DNA of 64,000 nucleotides from Streptomyces sp. CB01580 (lineage in GTDB: Bacteria; Actinomycetota; Actinomycetes; Streptomycetales; Streptomycetaceae). The stretch is taken from positions 186,001 to 250,000 of the forward strand of contig NZ_LIXJ01000007.1 of the NCBI RefSeq assembly GCF_001905795.1. The letters run 5' to 3'. A program made the translations under genes and the position numbers. The notes under the pieces are model-generated. The model saw only the letters and a program-made list of their open reading frames with translations. It did no database searches and had not been told where the DNA came from. This document shows positions 9,042 to 18,900 of this stretch, piece by piece. Every line of letters starts with the position of its first letter. The stretch's first letter is position 1.

Positions 9042-9623
9042 CTAGCGCAGTCGTGCCATCAGCGCGTGCTCGACGAGGGTGATCAGCGCGCTCTTGGCGT
9101 CGGCGCGGTGCCGGGCATCCGTGGTCAGGATCGGGGTGTCGGGTCCGATCTGGAGTGCTTCGCGGACCTCGTCGGGGGTGTAGGGCTGGTGTCCGTCGAA
9201 GCCGTTGAGGGCGATGACGAAGGGAAGGCCGCTGTTCTCGAAGTAGTCGACGGCGGGGAAGCAGTCGGCGAGGCGGCGGGTGTCGACGAGGACGACGGCG
9301 CCGATGGCGCCGCGGACGAGGTCGTCCCACATGAACCAGAAGCGGTCCTGTCCGGGCGTACCGAAGAGGTACAGGATCAGGTCCTGGTCCAGCGTGATCC
9401 GGCCGAAGTCCATCGCCACCGTCGTGGTGGTCTTGTCCCCGGTGTGCGTCAGGTCGTCGATGCCCGCGGACGCCGAGGTCATCACGGCTTCGGTGCGCAG
9501 CGGGTTGATCTCCGAGACGGCACCGACGAACGTGGTCTTACCCACGCCGAAGCCCCCTGCCACCACGATCTTCGCCGAGGTAGTGGAGCGGGCTGCTCCG
9601 CCGCTAGAGCTTGCGAAGTCCAC
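9042..9623 (-). CDS. cvnD2: Conservon Ras-like GTPase CvnD (cvn2)
   Basis: A small GTPase of the conservon system, thought to cycle on the inner membrane face with the CvnA/B/C partners, like a prokaryotic analogue of receptor-coupled G proteins. The P-loop is GGFGVGKTTF with Lys29, the G3 element is LFGTPGQDRFWFMWDD, and the G4 position reads NGFD rather than NKxD. Starts with GTG and overlaps cvnC2 by 20 bp, so the two are translationally coupled. It differs from cvnD1 at only about six residues, and 191 bp are nucleotide-identical. Last gene of the cvn2 operon. Confidence 0.93.
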   Translation of the reverse strand: MDFASSSGGAARSTTSAKIVVAGGFGVGKTTFVGAVSEINPLRTEAVMTSASAGIDDLTHTGDKTTTTVAMDFGRITLDQDLILYLFGTPGQDRFWFMWDDLVRGAIGAVVLVDTRRLADCFPAVDYFENSGLPFVIALNGFDGHQPYTPDEVREALQIGPDTPILTTDARHRADAKSALITLVEHALMARLR

Positions 9624-10245
9624 TGAGCACCCTTTCGAGCAGTGTCACATCTGGCTGGCCACCGGCGGACTCGTCGCCGCCGGGCTGATGGATAGCGACG
9701 AGTCCGGCCTCTGCCAGGTCGGCTACGAGGATCCGGGCAACGCCGAGGGGTATCGAGAGCAGTGCCGAAATCTCGGCGACCGACTTGATCTCGAAGCACA
9801 ACCGGCAGATCCGCTGATGCTCGGGCAACTGCCCTTGCAGCCGCGACGGATCGGCCGTGGTACTGACCAACGCCTCAATCGCGAGTTGGTAGCGCGGTCG
9901 GGTCCGGCCGCCGGTCATGGCGTACGGACGGACGAGCGGATTGTGCGCGGCGGGGGCGGCCGGCTCGGGGACCTGCCGCGGCGGCACGGACTGGATACGG
10001 GGCGGCCGGGGCGGGGCGTCGCGGTACGGCCGCTGCGGGGGCCAGGCGGGCTCCTGCGGACCGCTCGACGGCTGCTGCGGGTGTTCTTCCGGCTGCTGCG
10101 GCCACCGATGGGGCCGGAACGGCCGGTACTGCTGCTGCGTGCCCTGTCCGCTGGGCGCGGAGGGGAAGTTGAAGGGATTGCTCCCGTGCTCACCCGGCAC
10201 GTCCTGGCCGCCGTTGTACCGGTGCCCGTCTGGGGGTGTTGTCAC
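9604..10245 (-). CDS. cvnC2: Conservon DUF742 protein CvnC (cvn2)
   Basis: Winged-helix-like DUF742 protein of the conservon (213 residues). The conserved half begins about residue 103 with LVRPYAMTGGRTRP, continues PEHQRIC.LC and SVAEISALLSIPLGVARILVADLAEAG, and ends LLERVLSGLRKL. Unlike its paralogue cvnC1 (135 residues) it has an extra N-terminal arm of about 100 residues rich in Pro, Gln and Arg. Start is GTG with a GGAGGAGGAATC ribosome site. The gap to cvnB2 is 112 bp; the 3' end overlaps cvnD2. In studied conservons CvnC links the GTPase to the sensor, but its biochemical job is not well defined. Confidence 0.9.
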   Translation of the reverse strand: MTTPPDGHRYNGGQDVPGEHGSNPFNFPSAPSGQGTQQQYRPFRPHRWPQQPEEHPQQPSSGPQEPAWPPQRPYRDAPPRPPRIQSVPPRQVPEPAAPAAHNPLVRPYAMTGGRTRPRYQLAIEALVSTTADPSRLQGQLPEHQRICRLCFEIKSVAEISALLSIPLGVARILVADLAEAGLVAIHQPGGDESAGGQPDVTLLERVLSGLRKL

Positions 10246-10357
10246 GATTCCTCCTCCGCCTGCCGGTCCCGATCCCAGTGGGGCCGCGCCACCGCACCTT
10301 ATGACCCGGTGGCGCGAAACGCACTGTCCGTTTATCAGTTAAGAAGACTTCCTTTTG

Positions 10358-10780
10358 TTAGTTGAGAAGACTTCCTTGCAGCTCGGCTCGGAGATCCGGC
10401 GTGAGGACGTTGCCCGCACGGTCCACGAGAAGGGCCATCTCGTAGCCGACCAGACCGATGTCGGCCTCCGGGTGCGCGAGCACGGCCAGCGAGGATCCGT
10501 CGGAGATGGACATGATGAAGAGGAAGCCGCGCTCCATCTCCACCACGGTCTGGTTCACGGCGCCGCCCTCGAAGATCCGGGAGGCACCTGCGGTCAGCGA
10601 GGTCAGACCGGAGGCGACGGCCGCGAGCTGATCGGCACGGTCGCGCGGAAATCCCTCGGACATGGCCAGCAGGAGTCCGTCGGCGGAGACCACCACCGTG
10701 TGCGACACCCCGGGGGTGTTGTCCACGAAGTTGGTGATCAACCAGTTCAGATTCTGCGCCGCCTGGCTCATCGGGCTCAC
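10358..10780 (-). CDS. cvnB2: Conservon roadblock/LC7 protein CvnB (cvn2)
   Basis: A 140-residue roadblock/LC7 domain protein, expected to modulate the partner GTPase, as MglB does for MglA. Recognised by LNWLITNFVDNTPGVSHTVVVS, DGLLLAMSEG and LTAGASRIFEGG. The start is GTG one nucleotide after the cvnA2 stop codon, with GGAGCG about 6 nt before it; an internal ATG three codons later is the alternative. About 96 percent identical to cvnB1 (five substitutions), with a roughly 100-bp tract at the 5' end identical at nucleotide level. Confidence 0.93.
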   Translation of the reverse strand: MSPMSQAAQNLNWLITNFVDNTPGVSHTVVVSADGLLLAMSEGFPRDRADQLAAVASGLTSLTAGASRIFEGGAVNQTVVEMERGFLFIMSISDGSSLAVLAHPEADIGLVGYEMALLVDRAGNVLTPDLRAELQGSLLN

Positions 10781-10781
10781 A

Positions 10782-13700
10782 CTAACGCTCCTGGTTGTAG
10801 GTGTTACTCGTGTCCGAACCCGCGTTACGTCCCCGCAGCACGCCCCGCCGCAGGTTTCTCAACCTGCCGCGGACGTCCTCGGGTGCGCGGGAGACCTGTG
10901 GGCCGCCCTGCGGTGTCTGCTCCGCCGTACCCTCGACCAGATTGGCCTTGGGTACCCGCCGGGGGAGTCCGGACGGGGTGACCCCGCCCGCCTTCGGCTC
11001 ACGGAGTTTCTCGGCCCGCTCCCAGCGTTCGTCGTTCTTCGAACGCCAGTCGTCGGAGCCGTTCGCGTCCTGTCGCGCGGGCGACTGCCGCGGCGGCAGC
11101 TCGTCCTGCTGCTGCGGCTGTTGCGCGGCGGGCGGCCGGGTGTTTCCGCGGCCGGTGGGCTGCCAGTGCTGCTGACTGCCCCGGCGCGGCAGACCGGCTT
11201 CGGTCAGCTCGTGGCCGGAGTTCGGAGTGGGTCCCGGACGGTTGAAGCCTACGCTTTCCGGCGCCTCGGCGGGGGTGCTCGGGGCAGCTTCCGCTTCCGC
11301 TCCGGGCGAGGGCTCGTGCGTCTGCGGGTGGCCGTCCCGGTCCGTCCACTCGTCCTGCTGCGGGCCGGTGGCGAATGTCTCCTCGGGCACCGTCCCGGAG
11401 GAATCACCGGACGCATATGCCGGTTCCGGATACGCCGGTTCCGGATATTCGCCCGGAGCGACGGCGCCGGGCCGTGCGACCGAGCCGTCGTCGCCGGGGT
11501 GCGGCGCGTAGCCGCCCTCGTACGAGGTCCGGCCGTACTGGTCCTGCCCGTACTGCTCCGGGGCGTACGGCTGCCGTCCGGGCTCCTGCCCGTACTGCGC
11601 CTGCCGGTACTGGTCCTGCCCGTAGGGCTCCTGTCCGTACTGCGTCTGCCCGTACGTCTCCTGGGAGTAGCCGTTCTGGGCGTGCTCGTTCCCGGTGTAC
11701 CCGTGCTCCGGGTATCTGTTCTGCGCGTACGCGCCGTCGACGGGCCGGCCGGCGGCATGCGGCTCCTGGGCGAACCGCGGCTGCTCACCGTCCGTCTGGG
11801 CGCCCAGAGCCGCCCGGCGCTCCTCGCGCAGCAGCGAGCGGCCCACCGGGTCCAGTGGCGCGGAACCGGCCGGCGGCTGCTCGTAACGGGAGTCGTCGAA
11901 GCCCAGCTCGGCAGCCGTGCGCATCTGGGGCCGGGGCGCGGGCTGTTCGGTCCCCTGCTGCTCGGGAATGATCGAGGAGACGGTGAAGTCGCCCTGGGCC
12001 TCGGTCGGTTCGCCACCGCCGCCGTGGGTGATGGCGTCCGGCAGCATGACCAGCGAAGTGGTCCCGGCCTGTTCCCCCGAGGGGCGGAGCTGGACCCGGA
12101 TGCCGTGCCGGTCGGACAGCCGGCCGACCACGAACAGGCCCATCCGCTGGGACACCGCGGCGTCCACCGTCGGCGGGTTGGCCAGCCGGTGGTTGATGTC
12201 GGCGAAGTCCTCGGGGGTGAGCCCGATGCCCTTGTCGTGGATCTCGATCATCACGCGGCCGTCGGGCAGCCGGGTCGCGGTGACCCGCACCTTGGTCTGC
12301 GGCGAGGAGAACGTGGTGGCGTTCTCCAGCAGCTCGGCCAGCAGATGCACCAGGTCGGTGACGGACTCGCCGTGGATCTCGGTCTCCGGTACGCCGGACA
12401 CCTCGATGCGCTCGTACGACTCCACCTCGGAGCAGGCGGCCCGCACCACGTCGACCAGCGGGACCGGCTGGTTCCAGCGGCGGCCGGGCTCCTCGCCGGC
12501 GAGGACGAGGAGGTTCTCGCCGTTGCGGCGCATGCGGGTGGCCAGGTGGTCCAGCCGGAACAGGTTCTCCAGCTGGTCCGGGTCGGCCTCGTTGTTCTCC
12601 AGATCGGTGATGAGGGTCAGCTGGCCCTCGATCAGCGACTGGTTGCGGCGCGAGAGGTTGGTGAAGATCGCGTTGACGTTGCCCCGCAGCATGGCCTGCT
12701 CGGCCGCCAGCCGGACCGCTTCCCGGTGCACCTGGTCGAAGGCGCGGGCGACCTCGCCGATCTCGTCGTGGCTGTCGATCGGGAGCGGCCGGACACGGGT
12801 GTCGACCATCCCCGGATCGTTCCTGGACAGCTGGTCGACGAGCATCGGCAGCCGCTGCTCGGCGATCTGGAAGGCGGCCGTGCGCAGCTCGCGCATCGAA
12901 CGGCTCATCTGCCGTGCCATCAGCCCGGCCAGGACGAACGCGGCCAGCAGCGCGACGACCACGACGGCGGCGTCGACGATCGCGTCGTTGCGGGCGCCGG
13001 ACGAGATGTCCGCCGCCTCGGCCACCGCCTTGTCGACGAGTTCCTTCTCGATCGTGGCGTAGCCGTCGAACTTGGCGGTGGCGGCCGCCAGCCAGGTCTC
13101 CGGAGTGATGCCCTTCGCGGCCAGCTTCTCGGGGGACTCGCCCCGCGCGATCTGCTGGGCCATGCCGTCGAAGACCGAGCCGTCGACGCTCGGCGGGTCG
13201 ACGAAGGGGGTGCCGGCCGCCTCGGCCCGCTGCTCGGCCTTCTTCAGCTCCTTCGCCCCGGCGGCCGCCTGGGCGGTCATGACCTGCTTCAGCCGCTTCG
13301 AGTCGGCCTCCGTGCCACCCGAGCCGAACTCGTCGAGCGCGATCCGTTCCAGGTAGTTGTACGAGCCGAACGCCTTCACCTGGGCGTCGAAGGTGGCGCC
13401 CTTCCGGCTCGGCCGCACCAGCAGATGCATGCCGATGGAGCGCTGAAGCGATTCTGCGGCCTGGGCCAGCTGGATCGCGTAGACCGTGCGGCCGTAGCTG
13501 GTGATGTTGCCGGTGCCCAGGCCCAGTTCGTTGGCGAACTCCATCAGGGAGTGCTGTACCTGGACGTAGCCCTCTTCCGTCCTCACCGGGTCCATGCCCT
13601 CGGCGTAGGCGGACTTGCGCAGCTCGGGGAGCTTGGGCTCCTCCAGCCGGAACAGCTGCAGGCGCCGTTCCAGGCCGCGCGTCGCGGGCATGCCCTTCAC

Positions 13701-14123
13701 GGCCTCGTCGAACTTGGCCGCGGCGGCGTCGGTGGTGGCCCGGACCCGGTCGATCGTGGCGTCGTCGCGCTCGTTCGACAGGAGGGGGCGGGCCGAGAGG
13801 TCGCGTTCGTCGAGGAGGGCCTGGCCGTACTCGGAGGCCGCGCGGACGATCAGCGCGGTCTTCTCGGCGTCCTGTGCCCCGCGCCAGGTGTCGACCGAGC
13901 CCTTCACCTGGTAGCCGCCCATGACCAGGCCGACCAGCACCGGAATGAGGAGGATGGCGTTCAGCCGGGTGGGCACCCGCCAGTTGCGCGGGGCCAGCCG
14001 ACTGGTGCTGCCGCCCGACCCCGTGTGCGCGGGCGCGACGGCGGGCGATGCCGCGGCACGCGACGGCGGGGTGAAATTGCCCCGCTCAGGCTGCGCCGCG
14101 GAGCCATCCTTGCTTCGCCTCAC
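10782..14123 (-). CDS. cvnA2: Conservon sensor histidine kinase-like protein CvnA (cvn2)
   Basis: The first gene of cvn2, a 1113-residue membrane sensor. Layout: short cytoplasmic N-terminus; TM1 about 52-72 (LNAILLIPVLVGLVMGG); an extracytoplasmic nitrate/nitrite-sensor-type helical region; TM2 about 380-405 (AVVVVALLAAFVLAGLMA); HAMP-like linker; a DHLATRMRRNGENLLVLAG segment; and an HATPase_c domain with N-box ELLENATTFSS (about 600) and DKGIGLT. The last third is low-complexity, with tyrosine-rich YGQ(E/D) repeats (about residues 800-870). GTG start with AGAGG upstream, the same style as cvnA1. Its sensory input is unknown. Confidence 0.9.
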   Translation of the reverse strand: MRRSKDGSAAQPERGNFTPPSRAAASPAVAPAHTGSGGSTSRLAPRNWRVPTRLNAILLIPVLVGLVMGGYQVKGSVDTWRGAQDAEKTALIVRAASEYGQALLDERDLSARPLLSNERDDATIDRVRATTDAAAAKFDEAVKGMPATRGLERRLQLFRLEEPKLPELRKSAYAEGMDPVRTEEGYVQVQHSLMEFANELGLGTGNITSYGRTVYAIQLAQAAESLQRSIGMHLLVRPSRKGATFDAQVKAFGSYNYLERIALDEFGSGGTEADSKRLKQVMTAQAAAGAKELKKAEQRAEAAGTPFVDPPSVDGSVFDGMAQQIARGESPEKLAAKGITPETWLAAATAKFDGYATIEKELVDKAVAEAADISSGARNDAIVDAAVVVVALLAAFVLAGLMARQMSRSMRELRTAAFQIAEQRLPMLVDQLSRNDPGMVDTRVRPLPIDSHDEIGEVARAFDQVHREAVRLAAEQAMLRGNVNAIFTNLSRRNQSLIEGQLTLITDLENNEADPDQLENLFRLDHLATRMRRNGENLLVLAGEEPGRRWNQPVPLVDVVRAACSEVESYERIEVSGVPETEIHGESVTDLVHLLAELLENATTFSSPQTKVRVTATRLPDGRVMIEIHDKGIGLTPEDFADINHRLANPPTVDAAVSQRMGLFVVGRLSDRHGIRVQLRPSGEQAGTTSLVMLPDAITHGGGGEPTEAQGDFTVSSIIPEQQGTEQPAPRPQMRTAAELGFDDSRYEQPPAGSAPLDPVGRSLLREERRAALGAQTDGEQPRFAQEPHAAGRPVDGAYAQNRYPEHGYTGNEHAQNGYSQETYGQTQYGQEPYGQDQYRQAQYGQEPGRQPYAPEQYGQDQYGRTSYEGGYAPHPGDDGSVARPGAVAPGEYPEPAYPEPAYASGDSSGTVPEETFATGPQQDEWTDRDGHPQTHEPSPGAEAEAAPSTPAEAPESVGFNRPGPTPNSGHELTEAGLPRRGSQQHWQPTGRGNTRPPAAQQPQQQDELPPRQSPARQDANGSDDWRSKNDERWERAEKLREPKAGGVTPSGLPRRVPKANLVEGTAEQTPQGGPQVSRAPEDVRGRLRNLRRGVLRGRNAGSDTSNTYNQER

Positions 14124-14291
14124 TCGAACAACAACCTCTCGGCGTCGGCACCTACGGTGTGCCGTATTTCGTTCAGGGCCGTACTACTCAGAAGTTCGTC
14201 GAATTCCAGCACGGGGAGCGGTCGCGTTCCAAACACTCGGAATCAGCCATTCCGAGTGGTCCAAGCCTCGGATAAAACGGGCATAAAGAGC

Positions 14292-14315
14292 GAGCCCCGC
14301 CAAAAGGCGAGGCTC
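14292..14315 (-). terminator. Stem-loop in cvn1-cvn2 gap (minus strand)
   Basis: A 10-bp stem with one mismatch and a TTTT loop on the minus strand, followed by a T-rich stretch (CTCTTTATG). It probably stops read-through from cvn1 before cvn2. The 350-bp gap 14124-14473 otherwise holds no gene and must contain any cvn2 promoter. Confidence 0.5.
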
Positions 14316-14390
14316 ATGTGAGCGCAGCGGCACCGATTGACCGCATCGGGTGCTGAATACGCGGCAATTCTCTGTCGAAACGTTATGAAG

Positions 14391-14431
14391 GCGGGGGCGG
14401 ATCGTGTCTAAGGACACAGTCCCGCCCCCGC
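14391..14431 (-). terminator. Terminator after cvnD1
   Basis: GCGGGGGCGG pairs with CCGCCCCCGC, and inside it GTGTC pairs with GACAC around a TAAG loop. It lies 43 bp past the cvnD1 stop on the minus strand. Confidence 0.65.
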
Positions 14432-14473
14432 GGGTCGCACTTGCAACTACCGTACCGCTTTACCGACTTGCAC

Positions 14474-15055
14474 CTACTTGAGCCGTGCCATCAGCGCGTG
14501 CTCGACGAGGGTGATCAGTCCGCTCTTGGCGTCGGCGCGGTGCCGGGCGTCCGTCGTGATGATCGGGGTGTCGGGTCCGATCTGGAGTGCTTCGCGGACC
14601 TCGTCGGGGGTGTAGGGCTGGTGTCCGTCGAAGCCGTTGAGGGCGATGATGAACGGGAGGCCGCTGTTCTCGAAGTAGTCGACGGCGGGGAAGCAGTCGG
14701 CGAGGCGGCGGGTGTCGACGAGGACGACGGCGCCGATGGCGCCGCGGACGAGGTCGTCCCACATGAACCAGAAGCGGTCCTGTCCGGGCGTACCGAAGAG
14801 GTACAGGATCAGGTCCTGGTCCAGCGTGATCCGGCCGAAGTCCATCGCGACGGTCGTCGTCGTCTTGCCGCCCGTGTGCGTCAGGTCGTCGATGCCCGCG
14901 GACGCCGAGGTCATCACGGCTTCGGTGCGCAGCGGGTTGATCTCCGAGACGGCACCGACGAACGTGGTCTTACCCACGCCGAAGCCGCCCGCCACCACGA
15001 TCTTCGCCGAGGTGGTGGCCCGGGCCGCTCCGCCGCTAGAGCTTGCGAAGTCCAC
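14474..15055 (-). CDS. cvnD1: Conservon Ras-like GTPase CvnD (cvn1)
   Basis: A 193-residue small GTPase, last gene of the upstream conservon. Same motifs as its paralogue: P-loop GGFGVGKTTF (Lys29), LFGTPGQDRFWFMWDD, and NGFD at G4. GTG start at 15055 lies inside the end of cvnC1 (20-bp overlap), implying coupled translation. Sequence 14658-14848 is identical, silent sites included, to 9226-9416 of cvnD2, so recent duplication alone or gene conversion has kept the two equal although their cvnA genes diverged. Confidence 0.93.
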   Translation of the reverse strand: MDFASSSGGAARATTSAKIVVAGGFGVGKTTFVGAVSEINPLRTEAVMTSASAGIDDLTHTGGKTTTTVAMDFGRITLDQDLILYLFGTPGQDRFWFMWDDLVRGAIGAVVLVDTRRLADCFPAVDYFENSGLPFIIALNGFDGHQPYTPDEVREALQIGPDTPIITTDARHRADAKSGLITLVEHALMARLK

Positions 15056-15443
15056 TGAGCACCCTTTCGAGCAGTGTCACATCCGGCGCGCCGCCGGCCT
15101 CTCCGTTGCCCGGCTGGTGGATGGCCACCATGCCGGCTTCCGCCAGGTCCGCGACGAGGATCCGGGCCACGCCGAGCGGCATCGACAGCAGGGCCGAGAC
15201 CTCGGCGACCGACTTGACCTCGCGGCACAGGTGGCAGATCCGCTGGTGCTCGGGGAGCAGCGTCGCCATGTGCGCGGGGTCGGCCGTGGTGGAGACCAGA
15301 GCCTCTATGGCGAGCTGGTAGCGGGGCCGGGTCCGGCCGCCGGTCATGGCATACGGACGGACCAGCGGCTGGTCGCCTTCTCCGTCGTACGACGCGTGGT
15401 GCAGTGCGCCGTACGGGTCGGATGAGGCGGGTGGCGGGGTCAT
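15036..15443 (-). CDS. cvnC1: Conservon DUF742 protein CvnC (cvn1)
   Basis: A 135-residue DUF742 protein with LVRPYAMTGGRTRPRYQLAIEA, PEHQRICHLC, a helix-turn-helix-like SVAEVSALLSMPLGVARILVADL and the common ending LLERVLSGLRKL. It has only about 27 residues before the conserved domain, against about 100 in cvnC2. ATG start preceded by CGGAGGATTC. Two cysteines in HLC are conserved in only one position in the paralogue (RLC). Lies 118 bp after cvnB1 and overlaps cvnD1. Confidence 0.9.
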   Translation of the reverse strand: MTPPPASSDPYGALHHASYDGEGDQPLVRPYAMTGGRTRPRYQLAIEALVSTTADPAHMATLLPEHQRICHLCREVKSVAEVSALLSMPLGVARILVADLAEAGMVAIHQPGNGEAGGAPDVTLLERVLSGLRKL

Positions 15444-15561
15444 GAATCCTCCGGGCGTGACAGCAGAGTGTCGGCTTGCCGTCTGAAGGGCCGGTGGGGG
15501 CTCTAGGCGGCCGGACGGGCGAGGGTCTGAGGGCGTTTCCTGGTGGTCGGTTCGTGGCCGC

Positions 15562-15984
15562 CTATTGGAGCAGGCTGCCTTGGAGTTCGGCTCGGAGGTC
15601 CGGGGTGAGGACGGTGCCGGCGCGGTCGACCAGGAGGGCCATCTCGTAGCCGACCAGACCGATGTCTGCCTCCGGGTGCGCGAGCACGGCCAGCGAGGAT
15701 CCGTCGGAGATGGACATCAGGAACAGGAAGCCCCGCTCCATCTCCACCACGGTCTGACTGACGGAGCCGCCCTCGAAGATCCGGGAGGCACCCGCGGTCA
15801 GCGAGGTCAGACCGGAGGCGACGGCCGCGAGCTGATCGGCACGGTCACGGGGGAAACCTTCGGACATGGCCAGCAGGAGTCCGTCGGCGGAGACCACCAC
15901 CGTGTGCGACACCCCGGGGGTGTTGTCCACGAAGTTGGTGATCAACCAGTTCAGATTCTGCGCGGCCTGACTCATCGGGCTCAA
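15562..15984 (-). CDS. cvnB1: Conservon roadblock/LC7 protein CvnB (cvn1)
   Basis: A 140-residue roadblock/LC7 protein, near-identical to cvnB2. The frame opens with TTG directly abutting the cvnA1 TAG stop (no gap); in cvnB2 the same codon is GTG. An ATG three codons later is the alternative start. AGGAGCG sits 5-6 nt before the TTG, which favours the upstream start. Predicted cytoplasmic partner of the CvnD1 GTPase. Order A-B-C-D and short spacings fit a single operon. Confidence 0.92.
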   Translation of the reverse strand: MSPMSQAAQNLNWLITNFVDNTPGVSHTVVVSADGLLLAMSEGFPRDRADQLAAVASGLTSLTAGASRIFEGGSVSQTVVEMERGFLFLMSISDGSSLAVLAHPEADIGLVGYEMALLVDRAGTVLTPDLRAELQGSLLQ

Positions 15985-18900
15985 CTAACGCTCCTGCTGG
16001 TGAGTGGGGCCGAGTGGAAAACTGCCGGTCGACTGGTTGTTGGCCTGCCGACCCTGCTGGATGCCCCGGCGGAGATTGGTCAACCGCCCGCGCACGTCGT
16101 CGGGCGCACGCGACACCTGCGGACCCGACTGGTGGTTCTGCTGCTGGGCGGTGCCCGGCACCAGGTTGGCGCGAGGGACCCGGCGAGGCAGTCCGGACGT
16201 GGTGACTCCGCCTGCCGCGGGATTCTTGGCCCGCTCCGCCTGCCGTACGAGTTCGTCGTTCGGCGAGGGGCGCCAGGAGCTTGTGGGGGAAACGGAGTCG
16301 CTTCCCGTGAGGTGCGGGGCCGCGGGAGCCGAGGGGTCCTGCTGCTCCGCGCGCGCCGGGGAAGCCGGACCCTGCGGCCCGGCGGGCGGCTGTTGGCCGC
16401 CCTGCTGCGGGCCGTGGAACCAGTTCGTCTCCAGGGTGTCGTACAGCGGCGTACGGCCGTCGCCCGGACCGGCCGCGGGCGGCAGCGCCTCGGGCTGGGC
16501 CTGCGACGGCGCGACCGGACGGTACTGCCCGTCACCGGCGGTGGTGGGCGCGGCGGGCGGACGCGGGGCGCCGAAGTCCTCGTCCTCCCGGCTCCGCTGA
16601 CGAGGCGCCGACAGACCCTGGTCCTGTACCGGCGCGGGCGCCTGCTGTCCGAAGTCGGGGCGGGCGAACTGCGCGGTGCCGGCGGGGTCCTGCTGCTGTG
16701 CGAAGTCCGGACGGGTGAATTGGCCGGTGCCGGCCGGGTCCTGGGACGGCCCGTCCAGCGGCGACCGGCCCTGCGGACCTTGGCCCTGCGGGGCGGGGGC
16801 CGAGAAGTCGGGGCGCGCGAACTCGGCGGTGGAGCCGGGGCCCTGCCGGTCGTCGTCCAGCGACGGCCGCGGCGCGAGCTGCGGGTTCCCCGGCAGCTGG
16901 AACAGGCCGGTGGTCTCGGGCTCCTCGTGGCCGCGCGGGGCGTCCGGCTGCGCCGGGTCCCCGGTGCCCCACCCGGCCTGCTGCGGGCGCTGCGGCAGGG
17001 GGTTGCCGCCGGGCAGTTCGGCACGCGGGCCGCCGACCGGGGGCAGCTGACGACCGGAGTCCGCCGGAGCGCCGGGGTGGCCGAACGGGTCCTGCGGGGC
17101 CTGCTGAGGCTGTGGGGCCTGCGGAGGCTGCCACGCGGCCAGGTCCGGCCGGCCCTGCGGGCCCCGCGCGTCCTGGTGGCCCCTGCCGCGGCTCTCGTCG
17201 AACAGGTCGGGCCCGTTCGGCTCCGTACGTCCGGTGCTGCCGCCCTGGCCGCGGGTGCCGAGCCGGGCGGCGTTGCCGAACGCACCGGCGAGGCCGCCGC
17301 CCTGACGCGGCGCCGGGCGCGAGACGTCCTGCGGACCGCCGTCGGACGGGAATCCGGTGTTCTGCCGGCCCTGCTCGTCCGGGGAACGGCGGGCACCGCC
17401 GTCCCGCGTGGGCAGCGCCGCACGCGGACCGGGGCCCGCGCCGACCTGGCCGCGCGGGCCGTTCTGGCCCCCCGGGACCGAGGGAGCGCCGCCCGGGCCG
17501 GGACGGGGGCCGCCCACCGCGCCGGGGCCGCCGCCCGCGCCCAGGACCCCGCCGGGGGCCCCGGCGGGCTGCTGCCCGGGTCCCTGACCGGGGGCCGGGC
17601 GGTTGCCACCGTGCGCCACCTCGACGGGCAGCATGACCAGCGCGGTCGTACCGCCGGAGTCGGAGGGCCGCAGCTGGATCCGGATGCCGTGGCGCAGCGA
17701 CAGGCGGCCGACCACGAACAGACCCATGCGGCGGGAGACGGAGACGTCCACGGTGGGCGGCGAGGCCAGCCGCTCGTTGATCGCGGCCAGGTCCTCGGGG
17801 GAGAGACCGATGCCGGTGTCGTGGATCTCGACCAGCACCCGGCCGTCGGGCAGCGCGTGACCGGTGACCCGGACCTTCGTCTGCGGGGAGGAGAACGACG
17901 TCGCGTTCTCCAGCAGCTCGGCGAGCAGGTGCACGAGGTCGTTGACGACCCGGCCCGCGACCTCGGTGGCGGGCACCGCGGCCAGTTCGATGCGCTCGTA
18001 CTGCTCCACCTCGGAGGCGGCGGCGCGGAGCACGTCGACCAGCGGGACGGGCCGCGTCCACCGGCGGCCCGGCTCCTCGCCCGCGAGGACGAGGAGGTTC
18101 TCGCCGTTGCGGCGCATGCGGGTCGCGAGGTGGTCGAGCTTGAAGAGCGAGGACAGCTGGTCCGGGTCGGCCTCGCGCGACTCCAGCTCGGAGATGAGCG
18201 AGAGCTGACGCTGGATGAGGCCCTGGCTGCGGCGCGAGAGGTTGGTGAACATCGCGTTGACGTTGCCCCGCAGCAGCGCCTGCTCGGCGGCGAGCCGGAC
18301 CGCCTCGCGGTGCACGTCGTCGAAGGCCGCGGCGACCTGGCCGATCTCGTCCCGGGAGTGCACGCCGACGGACTCGACCGAGGTGTCGACGTCCTGCGGG
18401 TCGGCCTCGGACAGATGCTTGACGATCTCGGGCAGCCGGTCCTGCGCGACACGCGTAGCGGTGTCCTGGAGCCGCCGCAGCGAACGGATCATCGACCGGG
18501 CGACGACGAAGGCGCCGACCAGCGAGACGCCGAGCACCAGCAGGATGAGCGCACCGCTGATGATCGCCTCGCGCTTCGACTCGTCGCGCAGCTCGCGGGC
18601 CTTGCTCTCCATGTCACCGAGGAGGGTGGCCTCGATGGTCGTCATGGCACTGATCTTGGTGGAGCTCTGGTCGTACCAGTCCATGTAGGAACGGCGCGCC
18701 GTGCCGCTCAGCCCCGTGGGGCTCTCCAGCACCTTCCTCGCGTAGGTCTCGGCGGCCTTGATCTCCGGGTTGCCGTTGGTCAGCGTGGAGGTCAGGTCGG
18801 CGGCGTTGTTGCCGGTGGCCGAGTAGACCGCCGCGAAGGAACGCATGGCCGCGCCCTCCTTGCGCAACGCCCCGCGGCCGAACTCCTGGTCGTTCTTGTC

